A stretch of DNA of 64,000 bases from Helicobacter canis (GTDB taxonomy: Bacteria > Campylobacterota > Campylobacteria > Campylobacterales > Helicobacteraceae), in assembly GCF_008693005.1 (NCBI RefSeq), contig NZ_VXKE01000021.1, positions 186,001-250,000 of the forward strand, written 5' to 3'. Of the stretch, positions 7,990 to 16,609 are shown piece after piece. Each line of letters starts with the position of its first letter. Position 1 is the stretch's first letter. The position numbers were made by a program, and so were the translations under genes. The notes below the pieces were generated by a model. That model searched no databases and was not told the origin of the DNA. It worked only from the letters and a program-made list of their open reading frames with translations.

Positions 7990-9153
7990 ATGCGGCAGAA
8001 TCTACGCGCTTTTTGGCTATGTGCTGTTGTATTTGGCTTGCTTTGTGGCTTCCCGCTAGAATCTAGCGCAGCTAGCCACGAAGCCAAGCTGCCAAAAGCA
8101 AAGCGGCTTTTTACTCGAGCGCATTCTTTGTCGCTTGTGATGGCAGGCGATGCGCTTTTGCACGCACCTGTTTATAACGATGCCCAAAAGCTAGAATCTA
8201 GTAAAGTTGTTTATGACTTTGCCCCGATGTTTGCTCCTATCGCACCACTTGTTGCGCGCTATGACTTAGCCTTTTACAATCAAGAGACGATTTTAGGTGG
8301 TGTGGAGCTTGGGCTTAGTAGCTATCCATCTTTTAATTCTCCGCAGGAGTTTGGAGATTGTATGCTAAAGCTAGGTTTTAATCTAATCTCCCTAGCGAAC
8401 AACCACACGCTAGACAAAGGTGAAAAGGGTGTGCGCGCTATGCTTGAGTATTGGCATAGGCAGGAAAAAGAGCGAGCGATTGCTATTGCAGGAAGCTATG
8501 TAAGCCAAGAAGATAGGGCAAAGCCTAGAATCTATGAGAAAAATGGCATTAGCTACGCGCTCCTTGCTTATACTTATGGGACTAATGGTATCCCTATCCC
8601 AAAGGGCAAGGAGTATCTTGTCAATGTCTATACCAAAGAAATGCTTGCACAGGATATAAAAGCACTGCGAGATAAGGTGGATTTACTACTTGTATCGATG
8701 CACTGGGGGATAGAGTATGACTTCACTCCAAGCAAGGAGCAACGAGAGCTGGCAGCATTTTTAGCAAGCCTTGGTGTGGATATTGTCATAGGCAATCACC
8801 CCCATGTAATCCAGCCTATTGAAAAAATCGGCAATACGCTTGTGATCTACTCCCACGGGAATCTTATCTCCGCGCAAAAGGGCACAAACAAGCGCGTGGG
8901 TATGCTCACTTCTGTGCGGATACATTTATTTGATACAAAAAAGCGCGAAGCTCTCCTTGCTAGGCAAAAGGCGGGGGAATTTGTGCCTAGGGTGTCCTTA
9001 AGCGATGTGCGTGCGGAATTGATCTACACACACCACGAAAATGGGAAAAACTTTAGAATCTATCCATTGCGCAAAGTAAATGATAAAATCCTGCCCAATG
9101 CCAAGCAAGTTTATAAAGATTACACAAAGATTCTTACGCAGGCGTGGAAATAG
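7990..9153 (+). CDS. CapA-family periplasmic metallophosphatase-like protein
   Basis: 387 residues with an N-terminal signal peptide (LCAVVFGLLCGFPLESSAA). The CapA/PgsA fold of the calcineurin superfamily is visible in order: LVMAGDALLHA (metal ligand Asp), YDLAFYNQET, FNLISLANNHTLDKGEKG, LLLVSMHWGIEYDFTPS and VDIVIGNHPHVIQP, then IYSHGNLI. These supply the His/Asp/Asn metal centre. The family is named after poly-gamma-glutamate capsule synthesis, but most members have no known substrate. It ends about 20 bases before the flgL promoter. Confidence 0.88.
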   Translation: MRQNLRAFWLCAVVFGLLCGFPLESSAASHEAKLPKAKRLFTRAHSLSLVMAGDALLHAPVYNDAQKLESSKVVYDFAPMFAPIAPLVARYDLAFYNQETILGGVELGLSSYPSFNSPQEFGDCMLKLGFNLISLANNHTLDKGEKGVRAMLEYWHRQEKERAIAIAGSYVSQEDRAKPRIYEKNGISYALLAYTYGTNGIPIPKGKEYLVNVYTKEMLAQDIKALRDKVDLLLVSMHWGIEYDFTPSKEQRELAAFLASLGVDIVIGNHPHVIQPIEKIGNTLVIYSHGNLISAQKGTNKRVGMLTSVRIHLFDTKKREALLARQKAGEFVPRVSLSDVRAELIYTHHENGKNFRIYPLRKVNDKILPNAKQVYKDYTKILTQAWK

Positions 9154-9172
9154 TGAGGGGTAGAATCTAAAG

Positions 9173-9187
9173 TGGCACTTTTTTTGC
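9173..9187 (+). promoter_or_regulatory. Sigma54 (RpoN) promoter of flgL
   Basis: TGGCAC, five T bases, then TTGC: a perfect match to the -24/-12 consensus TGGCAC-N5-TTGC. It lies about 70 bases before flgL. Middle flagellar genes in Helicobacter use RpoN with the FlgR activator, which fits. Confidence 0.88.
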
Positions 9188-9258
9188 TTACATTTGCTAT
9201 AATACAGGGATTTAGGGCGGTAAGCTAGATTTAGATTCTACAACAAGGAAAGAAGCGT

Positions 9259-11811
9259 ATGCGTATCACATTTGGGACGAAGTATAACCAAATGAATCAC
9301 TATCAAAACACCTTGCAAAACAAGCTTAATGATAAAAACACGCAGATTGCTTCTGGGCTAAAAATCCAATACGGCTACCAAGATGCAAGTGTCTATAACC
9401 AAAATCTCCGCTTTGAAAATGAGATCAATAATCTAGCCCAAGGGATTGATGTCTCCGAGCACGCTCAAACTGCTACGCTTAATACTGATAAAACTTTGTC
9501 AGATCTATCAGAAACAATGGTGCAGTTTAAAACAAAGCTAATCCACGCGGCAAACGATATACACTCTCCAGCTTCAAGAGAAGCTATCGCCAATGATATG
9601 GAGGCTTTAAAAAAGCATTTTCTAAGCCTAGCAAACACATCTATTGGTGGGAATTTCATCTTTGGCGGAAGCAGGGTCGATCACCCGCCATTTGATGAAG
9701 ATGGCAATTATTATGGCAATGATGAAAAGCTCAATGTCCTAGTAAGCTCGCATAATCTCGTGCCATATAATGTAACAGGGCAGGAGCTATTCTTTGGCAG
9801 GGATAGTGATAAACAGCGTATCATCACTACAAACCTAAAAATGCTTAATCAATCTAAACTGCATCCGGGCATTATGGATAGCTCCAATCGCAGCAATCTC
9901 TCCCAAGAAGTCTATATCAAAGCCAGCGATACTCTGCGCGATTTAATCGGCGATGATGATAGCGACCCTAGTAATGATAAGCCGGAGTATTTTTACTTGC
10001 GTGGCGTGCGATCTGATGGCTCGGTGTTTAAGTCTAAGTTCTCTTTGGATAAAGGATTTTCCAATGATGCGCGTGCGACAAAGGTGCAAGACTTGCTCGA
10101 TCGCATTGGCAAGGAGTTTGGCAATACTGCGTTAAATAAGGTCGTAGAAGTTACGCTTAATCAGTGGGGGCAAATAGAGATAAAAGATTTAGAGCCGGGT
10201 AAATCAGGGATAGATTTTCATCTCATCTCAAGTGATATGAATGTCGATAATATCGATGATCTCATCACCAATGGTGCGCGCGTTACAGCCTATAATCAAA
10301 GCGCGTTTTTGACAGATAGGGCAGTATCTAGTATCACAGGGGTAACGGATAAAAGCGACTTCCGCAAGGTAGAGCTACCTACTGCTTTCATCACCAGAGA
10401 TAATAAAGCCGCGGAGATGACTACCAAGCTTGAAGAGCTTTTCCCCCCTAATGTCTCTACACTTGTCATCAGCGGCACGCGCCCAAATACGCCAGATGGC
10501 AGGATTGATACAGGAGAGGGGAAGGAGCCACTAGACTTCTTGCGCTTTGATATTAAAGGAGCTACTGCTAGGGATCTCGCCCAAGCGATTAAAGAGCATT
10601 TTGGCGGCAATATTGATGTAACAATCACTAAGGGGCGTTTGATTGTTATTGATAATAATGTCGCCAATCAGGCTCACGACTTCCAAGATCCGCCCTTTAA
10701 TGGTGAGCACGGATTCTCCATTGCGCTAACGACACTTGATGAGTTTGGCGCACAGACTGATGGCATACCTACAGATTACGCCAATGAGTATGATCGCACA
10801 TTTTTTCAGGTCGAAGGCTCTAAAATCACTTCTAGTCTCTCGCAAGTGCTGGCAAATGGCGGAGGCTATGCCAATGGCGAGACAAGACTAAGTGATGTGG
10901 TGGGGGCTAGCATAGTGGGGCAGAGCTATTTGCTAAAAGTCAATGATATGAATGGTGTGCAAGTGGAGGCGCGTATTGTGTTTGATGAGAATGGGGCATA
11001 TATGCTGCTACCAAATCTTGGAGATGGACAGGATTATACTATCCCATTGTTTAATCCTATCGATGAGCCACCAGGAGTAAGCATTACAAAGCCTGATGAT
11101 GTAACATACCGCCAACTTATGGATGCTATGAGTATCGCGCTTAATTATAGTAATCAAGACAATGACGCTTACAGGGCAGTTGAGCCACCAAAGGGTGGTG
11201 TCGTGCAGGCGACTAAAGATGCGTATGTCCAGCTACTCACCGATGCTAAAGGAATGTTTGATGTGCAAATGACTCCAGATGGTAGAATCCAAATCCAAGA
11301 CAAAATGCGCTCTGTAACAAGAATGAATGTAATGCTCTATGATGCAAGTAGCAATGACTTTTCACAAGATAGACTAAAACGCAACACCAACTCTCTGCGC
11401 CTAAATGCCAATAACGCCCTAGTCATTGATACGCCAGAAATCAACTTTTTCAAAGAAGTAGATGAGATTATCGAAGCTGTGCGAAAGGGCATATATCGTG
11501 CCGGAGCAAAGGATACTTATGGGGAGAGTATGCGTAATAAAGGCGTGCAAAATGGCATAACAGCCTTTGACCACCTAAGCGATCATATAGAAAAAATCAT
11601 CGCGCTCAATGGCTCACACGGCAAAACTTTTGAAAATGTCATACGCCGCCACGAGATTTTAAAGACACAGATCGAGGGGCTTAAGGGGCAAAATATCGGC
11701 ACAGATATTGCCGACACTTATAATAAATTTTCCAATATCACAACAAACCTAAGTGCCGTGATGAATTCTACAAGCAGAATCAACCAAATGTCGCTTGTGA
11801 ATTATTTATAG
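9259..11811 (+). CDS. flgL: Flagellar hook-associated protein 3, FlgL
   Basis: 850 residues, much longer than enterobacterial FlgL (about 317) but in line with the roughly 830 residues of Helicobacter. It forms the second hook-filament junction ring. The flagellin-like ends are clear: RITFGTKYNQMNHYQNTLQN and NTQIASGLKI at the N-terminus, and SNITTNLSAVMNSTSRINQM at the C-terminus. The large centre is surface-exposed insert domain with many DGR and calcium-like acidic loops. An AAGGAAAG site precedes the ATG and a sigma54 promoter lies upstream. It stands alone, unlike flgK. Confidence 0.94.
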   Translation: MRITFGTKYNQMNHYQNTLQNKLNDKNTQIASGLKIQYGYQDASVYNQNLRFENEINNLAQGIDVSEHAQTATLNTDKTLSDLSETMVQFKTKLIHAANDIHSPASREAIANDMEALKKHFLSLANTSIGGNFIFGGSRVDHPPFDEDGNYYGNDEKLNVLVSSHNLVPYNVTGQELFFGRDSDKQRIITTNLKMLNQSKLHPGIMDSSNRSNLSQEVYIKASDTLRDLIGDDDSDPSNDKPEYFYLRGVRSDGSVFKSKFSLDKGFSNDARATKVQDLLDRIGKEFGNTALNKVVEVTLNQWGQIEIKDLEPGKSGIDFHLISSDMNVDNIDDLITNGARVTAYNQSAFLTDRAVSSITGVTDKSDFRKVELPTAFITRDNKAAEMTTKLEELFPPNVSTLVISGTRPNTPDGRIDTGEGKEPLDFLRFDIKGATARDLAQAIKEHFGGNIDVTITKGRLIVIDNNVANQAHDFQDPPFNGEHGFSIALTTLDEFGAQTDGIPTDYANEYDRTFFQVEGSKITSSLSQVLANGGGYANGETRLSDVVGASIVGQSYLLKVNDMNGVQVEARIVFDENGAYMLLPNLGDGQDYTIPLFNPIDEPPGVSITKPDDVTYRQLMDAMSIALNYSNQDNDAYRAVEPPKGGVVQATKDAYVQLLTDAKGMFDVQMTPDGRIQIQDKMRSVTRMNVMLYDASSNDFSQDRLKRNTNSLRLNANNALVIDTPEINFFKEVDEIIEAVRKGIYRAGAKDTYGESMRNKGVQNGITAFDHLSDHIEKIIALNGSHGKTFENVIRRHEILKTQIEGLKGQNIGTDIADTYNKFSNITTNLSAVMNSTSRINQMSLVNYL

Positions 11812-11855
11812 AATCTAGGCATTACATCTAAATAGTTAATGTTGTAGATAGGAAC

Positions 11856-11884
11856 CACCTTGTCGCCAGGGGGAGCGCAAGGTG
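11856..11884. other. Hairpin with G5 loop (C5 on the minus strand)
   Basis: CACCTTG pairs with CAAGGTG, and inside that CGC pairs with GCG after one bulged T, closing a loop CAGGGGGA. On the minus strand the loop reads TCCCCCTG. No U-run follows on either strand. Confidence 0.5.
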
Positions 11885-11961
11885 ATAAGGAGTTAAATAA
11901 ACAAAAAGGAGAGCAACGCATAAAACTAAGATAATGTAAAAGACACTCTCAAAATGCGTTT

Positions 11962-11984
11962 AGCCGGACATTGGCTGTCCGGCT
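11962..11984. other. Perfect 9-bp hairpin
   Basis: AGCCGGACA and TGTCCGGCT enclose a five-base loop TTGGC. It is GC-rich in an AT-rich surround. It could end the flgL transcript, but no U-run follows on either strand. Confidence 0.5.
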
Positions 11985-12180
11985 GGTTGGAATTATGAAA
12001 CACAAAAGTAAATATTTACATAATTTTTATAAAAGTTTGTAGAAGCATAGACAATACGCGATACAAAAATAAAGGGTAGCGGCATTTTATCAATGTGCAA
12101 GTAGGTGGCTTGCGGGCAGCCTTGTGGATTGGAGTGATTTTCTACACGCCTACTTAAGTCTCTAGCTTTGTGTGTAGTTA

Positions 12181-12186
12181 TATAAT
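12181..12186 (+). promoter_or_regulatory. Possible distal -10 box of hsrA
   Basis: TATAAT about 140 bases before the hsrA start, flanked by GTAGTTA and GCTTTAACTAC. It is weaker in context than the box at 12242. Confidence 0.35.
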
Positions 12187-12241
12187 GCTTTAACTACAAT
12201 AAAAAAATTATAAGAAATAGCTGAATATCAGCGGTATTTTG

Positions 12242-12250
12242 TGCTATAAT
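12242..12250 (+). promoter_or_regulatory. Extended -10 promoter of hsrA
   Basis: TGCTATAAT, an extended -10 typical of Helicobacter sigma80 promoters, about 76 bases before the start at 12326. H. pylori HsrA binds its own promoter, so autoregulation is plausible here. Confidence 0.6.
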
Positions 12251-12325
12251 CCAGCCTTAGCATTTCTTGGTATGCCACAAGCAACATACTCAAGATTCCA
12301 AAGACAAGCTTTTAAGGAAGGAAAT

Positions 12326-13006
12326 ATGCGTATTTTAGTGGTTGAAGATGATGCGACTTTAAGCAAGAAAATCAGCGATGAGCTTAATGCGAGCGGATAT
12401 CAAACAGACATAGCAGAAAGTATGAAAGATGGGTCGTATTATGTCAATATTCGCAACTACGATTTAGTGCTTGCTGGTATCAAACTGCCCGATGGAAATG
12501 GTTTGGATTTGATTGCAGAGGTGAAGGCGAAATCTCCTAGGGTGCCTGTTATTGTGCTAGCCCACAAGCCAAAAACGGATCAAGAGGTTTTGGCGTTTAA
12601 AAGTGGTGCTGATGATTTTGTCGCAAAGCCTTTTGAATTTCCGGTATTGCTTGCTAGGATTGAAGCTCGCTTGAGATTCTGGGGATCTAGCACGATTGAG
12701 ATTGATGATCTTGTGATTAACCCAGATGAAGAAAAGATTACCTACAAGGGCAAGGAGATTGAGGTTAAGGGCAAACCATTTGAAGTGCTGACCCACTTGG
12801 CTCGCCACCGCGATCAAATTGTGTCAAAAGAGCAGCTGCTTGATGCTATTTGGGAGGAGCCAGAGCTGGTAACTCCAAATGTCATTGAAGTGGCGATCAA
12901 TCAAATTAGACAGAAGATGGATAAGCCGCTTAATATTGCCACGATAGAGACAGTGCGCAGAAGAGGGTATCGGTTCTGCTATCCTAAAAAACCTGCAGAA
13001 AATTAG
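12326..13006 (+). CDS. hsrA: Orphan response regulator HsrA (HP1043 type)
   Basis: About 226 residues: an N-terminal receiver domain and a C-terminal OmpR-type winged helix. The DNA-binding half (VKGKPFEVLTHLARHRDQIV, then SKEQLLDAIWEEPELVTPNV and VETVRRRGYRF-like ending) is nearly identical to what I recall of H. pylori HP1043, an essential regulator without a kinase. The receiver reads NYDLVLAGIKLPDGNG; the usual phosphoacceptor Asp before the I-x-LP is Gly, so it should work without phosphorylation, as in H. pylori. The start at 12326 follows AAGGAAGG; an upstream in-frame start at 12239 would overlap the promoter and is rejected. Confidence 0.93.
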   Translation: MRILVVEDDATLSKKISDELNASGYQTDIAESMKDGSYYVNIRNYDLVLAGIKLPDGNGLDLIAEVKAKSPRVPVIVLAHKPKTDQEVLAFKSGADDFVAKPFEFPVLLARIEARLRFWGSSTIEIDDLVINPDEEKITYKGKEIEVKGKPFEVLTHLARHRDQIVSKEQLLDAIWEEPELVTPNVIEVAINQIRQKMDKPLNIATIETVRRRGYRFCYPKKPAEN

Positions 13007-13028
13007 TATTAAAAGCAAGGAGAATTGT

Positions 13029-13448
13029 ATGAAAAAAACTTTGGGTGTATGTGCTTTGGCTTTGGCGTTTGTAGCTTGTGGAGATGACTCTGCGAAGCTG
13101 TATAATACTTGGAATCTTGTGTCTTTAAGTGATGGTGGAAATCCTATTGATACAAGTCATAGCGATAGGCGCGTGTCGATTACTATTGATAAGGATAAGT
13201 TTAACGGCTATTCTGGTTGCAACTCATTTTTTGGGTCTTATAAGACAAATGGTGATCAATTTCAAAGTGCCAATTCTGGTATGACTAGAATGTTGTGTGA
13301 GCCAAAATCTATGGAGATTGAAGAGTCGCTTATTAAGCTATTTTCTGATAATTCTGTGCATTTTGTGCTTCAAGAGGGCAAGCTTGTGTTTGAAAAAGAT
13401 GGTGAGAATGGCGGAGTTAAGGCTATTTTTGAAGCGCAGTCTAAATAA
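13029..13448 (+). CDS. META-domain lipoprotein (HslJ-like)
   Basis: 139 residues. A signal peptide ends in the lipobox AFVACGD, with the Cys near residue 17, so it should be lipidated. The rest is one META/HslJ domain: YNTWNLVSL at the start, NGYSGCNSFFGSY, then MTRMLCEPKSMEIEESL. This fold is found in heat- and novobiocin-related HslJ and in secreted proteins; its molecular role is not established. It starts 22 bases after hsrA and may share its transcript. Confidence 0.82.
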   Translation: MKKTLGVCALALAFVACGDDSAKLYNTWNLVSLSDGGNPIDTSHSDRRVSITIDKDKFNGYSGCNSFFGSYKTNGDQFQSANSGMTRMLCEPKSMEIEESLIKLFSDNSVHFVLQEGKLVFEKDGENGGVKAIFEAQSK

Positions 13449-13466
13449 GAAGTAATGCAACGATTA

Positions 13467-13483
13467 AGCACCTTTTAGGTGCT
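13467..13483 (+). other. Small hairpin before ilvB
   Basis: AGCACCT and AGGTGCT with a TTT loop, between the META gene and ilvB. No U-run follows. It might slow or end transcription, or be a relic of an attenuator. I see no leader peptide rich in branched-chain amino acid codons. Confidence 0.35.
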
Positions 13484-13501
13484 ATGGAGTAGGGGGATAC
13501 T

Positions 13502-15187
13502 ATGGGTGGTGTGCTAAATGGCTCCCAAATGCTTATCGAGGCTCTACATTTAGAGGGCGTGGAGATTATCTTTGGGTATCCCGGTGGTGCTGTTTTAAAT
13601 ATTTATGATGAGCTGTATAAGCAGTCGTATTTTCGGCATATTCTTACACGGCACGAGCAGGCAGCCATTCACGCTGCAGATGGATATGCTCGCGCAAGTG
13701 GGAAAGTGGGGGTGGCACTTATTACTTCTGGACCCGGTTTTACTAATGCTGTAACAGGCATAGCCACAGCCTATATGGATTCTATTCCGCTTGTGGTGAT
13801 TAGTGGGCAAGTGCCTGTGGCTCAAATTGGCACCGATGCATTTCAAGAGATTGATGCGGTTGGTATCTCCCGCCCTTGCACAAAGCACAATTTCCTTGTA
13901 AAAGATATTAAAGATTTACCGCGGATCATTAAAGAGGCATTTTATATTGCTAGAAGTGGGCGAAGTGGTCCAGTGTTAATAGATATTCCTAAAGATATTT
14001 CGGCAAATATGGGTGAGTTTATCTACCCAAGCGAGGTAAATCTGCGCACCTATAAACCGACCTATAAGCCCAATCAGCGTCAAATCAAAAAACTTATTGA
14101 AGCTATCAAGTCATCAAAAAAGCCTTTGGGTTATATAGGTGGTGGTGCAGTAGCAAGCAATGCAAGCAGGCTGGTGCGCGATTTTGTCCATAAGATTGGA
14201 CTTCCAAGTGTAGAGACATTGATGGCGCGAGGTGTGCTTGCTGCTGGCGATACTTACAACCTTGGTATGGTTGGAATGCACGGCACCTATGCGGCAAATA
14301 TGGCAATGTGTGAATGTGATTTGCTATTGTGCTTTGGTGCGCGCTTTGATGATCGCGTTACAGGTAAGGTTAGCGAGTTTGCCAAAAATGCCAAGATTGC
14401 CCATATTGACATTGATCCAAGCTCTATTGGCAAAATTATTGAAGTAGATTATCCTATTGTTGGGGATATGAGTGCTGTTTGCGAAGAGCTACTCGATATG
14501 GCTACGCAGATAGATTCTAGCGAGTTTTGCCAGTGGCGCGAGCATTTGAATGGCTATCAAAATCTGCACCCATTGAGTTATCAAGATAGCATAGATTCTA
14601 TCAAGCCTCAGTGGGTTATTGAGCGTTTGGGAGAGCTTTTAGATGGCAGCGCGATCATCTCTACAGATGTTGGGCAGCATCAAATGTGGGCAGCTCAATT
14701 TTATCCCTTTAGCGAGCCTAGAGAGTTTCTCACTAGTGGGGGGCTTGGAACTATGGGTTTTGGATTCCCAGCGGCTATGGGTGCGTATTTTGCCAATATG
14801 GATAAGCATATTATCAACATTACAGGTGATGGTAGTATTTTGATGAATATCCAAGAGCTGATCACTTGTGTGGAGAGTAAAATCCCTGTCGTTAATGTTA
14901 TCCTTAATAATAACTATTTGGGTATGGTGCGTCAATGGCAGACATTTTTCTATGAAAATAGATTCTCTCATACAGATTTGTCATTGCAGCCAAATTTTGT
15001 CGCATTAGCGGAGAGCTTTGGCGGGTTGGGATTCCGCATTGAGCGCAAAGAAGACTTTATTCCAACAATGCAAAAAGCACTCGATAGTAAGCAGGTGTGT
15101 TTGATTGATGTGGTGGTGGATCGGTATGAAAGCGTGCTGCCAATGGTGCCCGGTGGTGCTCCATTGGATAAGATGATTCTCAAATAG
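13502..15187 (+). CDS. ilvB: Acetolactate synthase, large subunit
   Basis: 561 residues, full length. It condenses two pyruvates to acetolactate (or pyruvate and 2-oxobutyrate) in valine, leucine and isoleucine synthesis, using thiamine diphosphate, FAD and Mg. Catalytic Glu52 sits in RHEQAAIHAADGYARASGKV. The thiamine diphosphate/Mg motif GDGSILMNIQEL with downstream LNNNYLGMVRQW lies around residues 442-475. Three domains are in the usual order. It starts after an AGGGGG site and is followed 8 bases later by ilvH. H. pylori is a branched-chain auxotroph, which separates this organism from it. Confidence 0.95.
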   Translation: MGGVLNGSQMLIEALHLEGVEIIFGYPGGAVLNIYDELYKQSYFRHILTRHEQAAIHAADGYARASGKVGVALITSGPGFTNAVTGIATAYMDSIPLVVISGQVPVAQIGTDAFQEIDAVGISRPCTKHNFLVKDIKDLPRIIKEAFYIARSGRSGPVLIDIPKDISANMGEFIYPSEVNLRTYKPTYKPNQRQIKKLIEAIKSSKKPLGYIGGGAVASNASRLVRDFVHKIGLPSVETLMARGVLAAGDTYNLGMVGMHGTYAANMAMCECDLLLCFGARFDDRVTGKVSEFAKNAKIAHIDIDPSSIGKIIEVDYPIVGDMSAVCEELLDMATQIDSSEFCQWREHLNGYQNLHPLSYQDSIDSIKPQWVIERLGELLDGSAIISTDVGQHQMWAAQFYPFSEPREFLTSGGLGTMGFGFPAAMGAYFANMDKHIINITGDGSILMNIQELITCVESKIPVVNVILNNNYLGMVRQWQTFFYENRFSHTDLSLQPNFVALAESFGGLGFRIERKEDFIPTMQKALDSKQVCLIDVVVDRYESVLPMVPGGAPLDKMILK

Positions 15188-15195
15188 GGACAAAA

Positions 15196-15663
15196 ATGGC
15201 AAGAAAGATCATCAGTGTGGTTGTGGTAAATGAGCATAGTGTGTTGGCGCGTATATCAGGGCTTTTTGCTGGCAGGGGGTATAATATAGAATCACTCACC
15301 GTAGCCCCTATACCAGATAGCGATCTCTCCAGGATTACCATTGCTACAGAGGGTGAAGCGCGCGTGCTTGAGCAGATTATTAAGCAGCTGCATAAGCTTA
15401 TCCCGGTGTTAAAGGTGAGTGATGATAGCGACTTCTTAGAAAAAGAAAGTGTGCTGATTAAAATTGGCATAGAAGAAGATCTAGCAAGTATAGAAGCCTT
15501 AGCGCACGCTTATAATGGTAAAATAGCTAATGCCAATGAAAAATATATCATCATTGTAGCCACAGAGAAGCCTCATAGGATTACTAGTCTTATTAAGGCT
15601 ATGTCGCGCTTCAAGCCTAAAGAAATTGTGCGTAGTGGCGTGATTGCTATGGAGCGGTATTAG
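15196..15663 (+). CDS. ilvH: Acetolactate synthase, small regulatory subunit
   Basis: 155 residues. The N-terminal ACT domain (VVVNEHSVLARISGLFAGRG, then YNIESLTVAP) senses valine and activates the large subunit. The C-terminal part ends with RFKPKEIVRSGVIAMERY, the family hallmark. Its stop overlaps the end of the convergent EI24-like gene by 4 bases. Confidence 0.94.
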   Translation: MARKIISVVVVNEHSVLARISGLFAGRGYNIESLTVAPIPDSDLSRITIATEGEARVLEQIIKQLHKLIPVLKVSDDSDFLEKESVLIKIGIEEDLASIEALAHAYNGKIANANEKYIIIVATEKPHRITSLIKAMSRFKPKEIVRSGVIAMERY

Positions 15664-16397
15664 CGCGCTGGAGATGCGTGTGCTGCGCTGCTCTGTATAG
15701 CGATATGAAAGCAGTAATGACTTAGGATAATCACTTGTAGTAGTGGTGTGAAAAAATTTAGAATTGGTATGAGTCCTAGTAGATATGTGAGCAAGGTGGT
15801 AGTGTATTTGTGTTTGGCTGCTTGTAGCTTGGTGTATTGCTCTACTCCCAGCACTTCGTGCCCTATGTCAAACAGCATTGTTTGATAGAAAAATATAAAA
15901 AAAGGCACAAGCATTATCGCTCCACCAATGATTGGGATAAAGAGCATTGGCAGGCAAACCACGCATAGTGCGCATAGCAGGACAAAAGCCTTTAAAAATT
16001 GCTGCAAGGCGGCAGTCATTGGTAGGCTTGTGGGTTTTGATATTTGTGGGTAGTGGTGCTTGCGAATATAGCCAACTACAAGCGGTGTGTAAAAGATACT
16101 AACAAAGACATTGCCCACAAGTGCCAACAAAATCACACAAAAGCCAAGCAGGACATACACAGAGATAGTAACCCCTTGCGCTAGGATACCGCCGGTAGCT
16201 TGGATATATGCTTGCCAAGATTCTGGCAAAAGTCCTTTAGTATAAGTGATCAAAATATCAGAAAAGGCATAGAGTATCCCGCCCCATAATGCTAATCCAA
16301 GTGCAATTGGCGCGATGTTTAAAATGATCATAGGGAGAGAAAAAAAGTCCTTTTTACTCTTGTGTAGGATTGCTAAGAATCCCTGCATAGAATCCAT
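15660..16397 (-). CDS. EI24/CysZ-like integral membrane protein
   Basis: About 245 residues with four or more membrane helices in the EI24 pattern: IILNIAPIALGLALWGGILY, GVTISVYVLLGFCVILLALV, AFVLLCALCVVCLPMLFIPI and a long hydrophobic C-terminus. CysZ of this superfamily imports sulfate, but most members are uncharacterised. A similar gene lies next to prfB in H. pylori. The start at 16397 (MDSMQGF) follows AAGGA by 10 bases; an upstream ATG at 16460 is possible but lacks a site. Confidence 0.75.
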   Translation of the reverse strand: MDSMQGFLAILHKSKKDFFSLPMIILNIAPIALGLALWGGILYAFSDILITYTKGLLPESWQAYIQATGGILAQGVTISVYVLLGFCVILLALVGNVFVSIFYTPLVVGYIRKHHYPQISKPTSLPMTAALQQFLKAFVLLCALCVVCLPMLFIPIIGGAIMLVPFFIFFYQTMLFDIGHEVLGVEQYTKLQAAKHKYTTTLLTYLLGLIPILNFFTPLLQVIILSHYCFHIAIQSSAAHASPAR

Positions 16398-16460
16398 AAT
16401 CAATATATCCTTGAAGTAATATAAATCAAAGATTCTAGGGAGTTTTGCTAAATGGCGCAA

Positions 16461-16488
16461 TAGATTCTACAAAGCCTTATAGAATCTA
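16461..16488. repeat. Inverted pair of the TAGATTCTA word
   Basis: TAGATTCTA, ten bases, then TAGAATCTA: a 9-bp stem made of two opposed copies of the word that is over-represented throughout this window. It lies between the divergent EI24-like gene and prfB. Confidence 0.6.
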
Positions 16489-16570
16489 TGTGCTTTAATG
16501 TGTTTGGATTTTAAACGCATTTTGTGGGAAGCTGGTGGATTCTAGTGCGATTAGCGATTAAGCCAATCCG

Positions 16571-16579
16571 TGCTACAAT
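16571..16579 (+). promoter_or_regulatory. Extended -10 promoter of prfB
   Basis: TGCTACAAT, one mismatch from an extended -10, 31 bases before the prfB start. Confidence 0.45.
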
Positions 16580-16609
16580 GCGCGGATATTTGCACACTAA
16601 AGGCATACA

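Larger units (their letters stand above)
11812..12325. other. 514-bp intergenic region between flgL and hsrA
   Basis: No convincing open reading frame. It contains two strong hairpins (11856-11884 and 11962-11984) and two TATAAT boxes near hsrA. The middle (11985-12110) is AT-rich. The two hairpins lack U-runs, so they look more like folded RNA than simple terminators. In H. pylori the G-tract-targeting small RNA RepG is encoded beside hsrA; whether anything here is equivalent is open. Confidence 0.5.

Noticed and set aside
11962-11984. A standard intrinsic terminator for flgL
   Set aside because: The stem is strong, but no U-run follows and it is 150 bases after the stop, so I list it only as a hairpin.
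12239-12325. N-terminal extension of hsrA from 12239
   Set aside because: It would begin within the promoter region (TGCTATAAT), and the ATG at 12326 has a good ribosome site and matches known HsrA starts.
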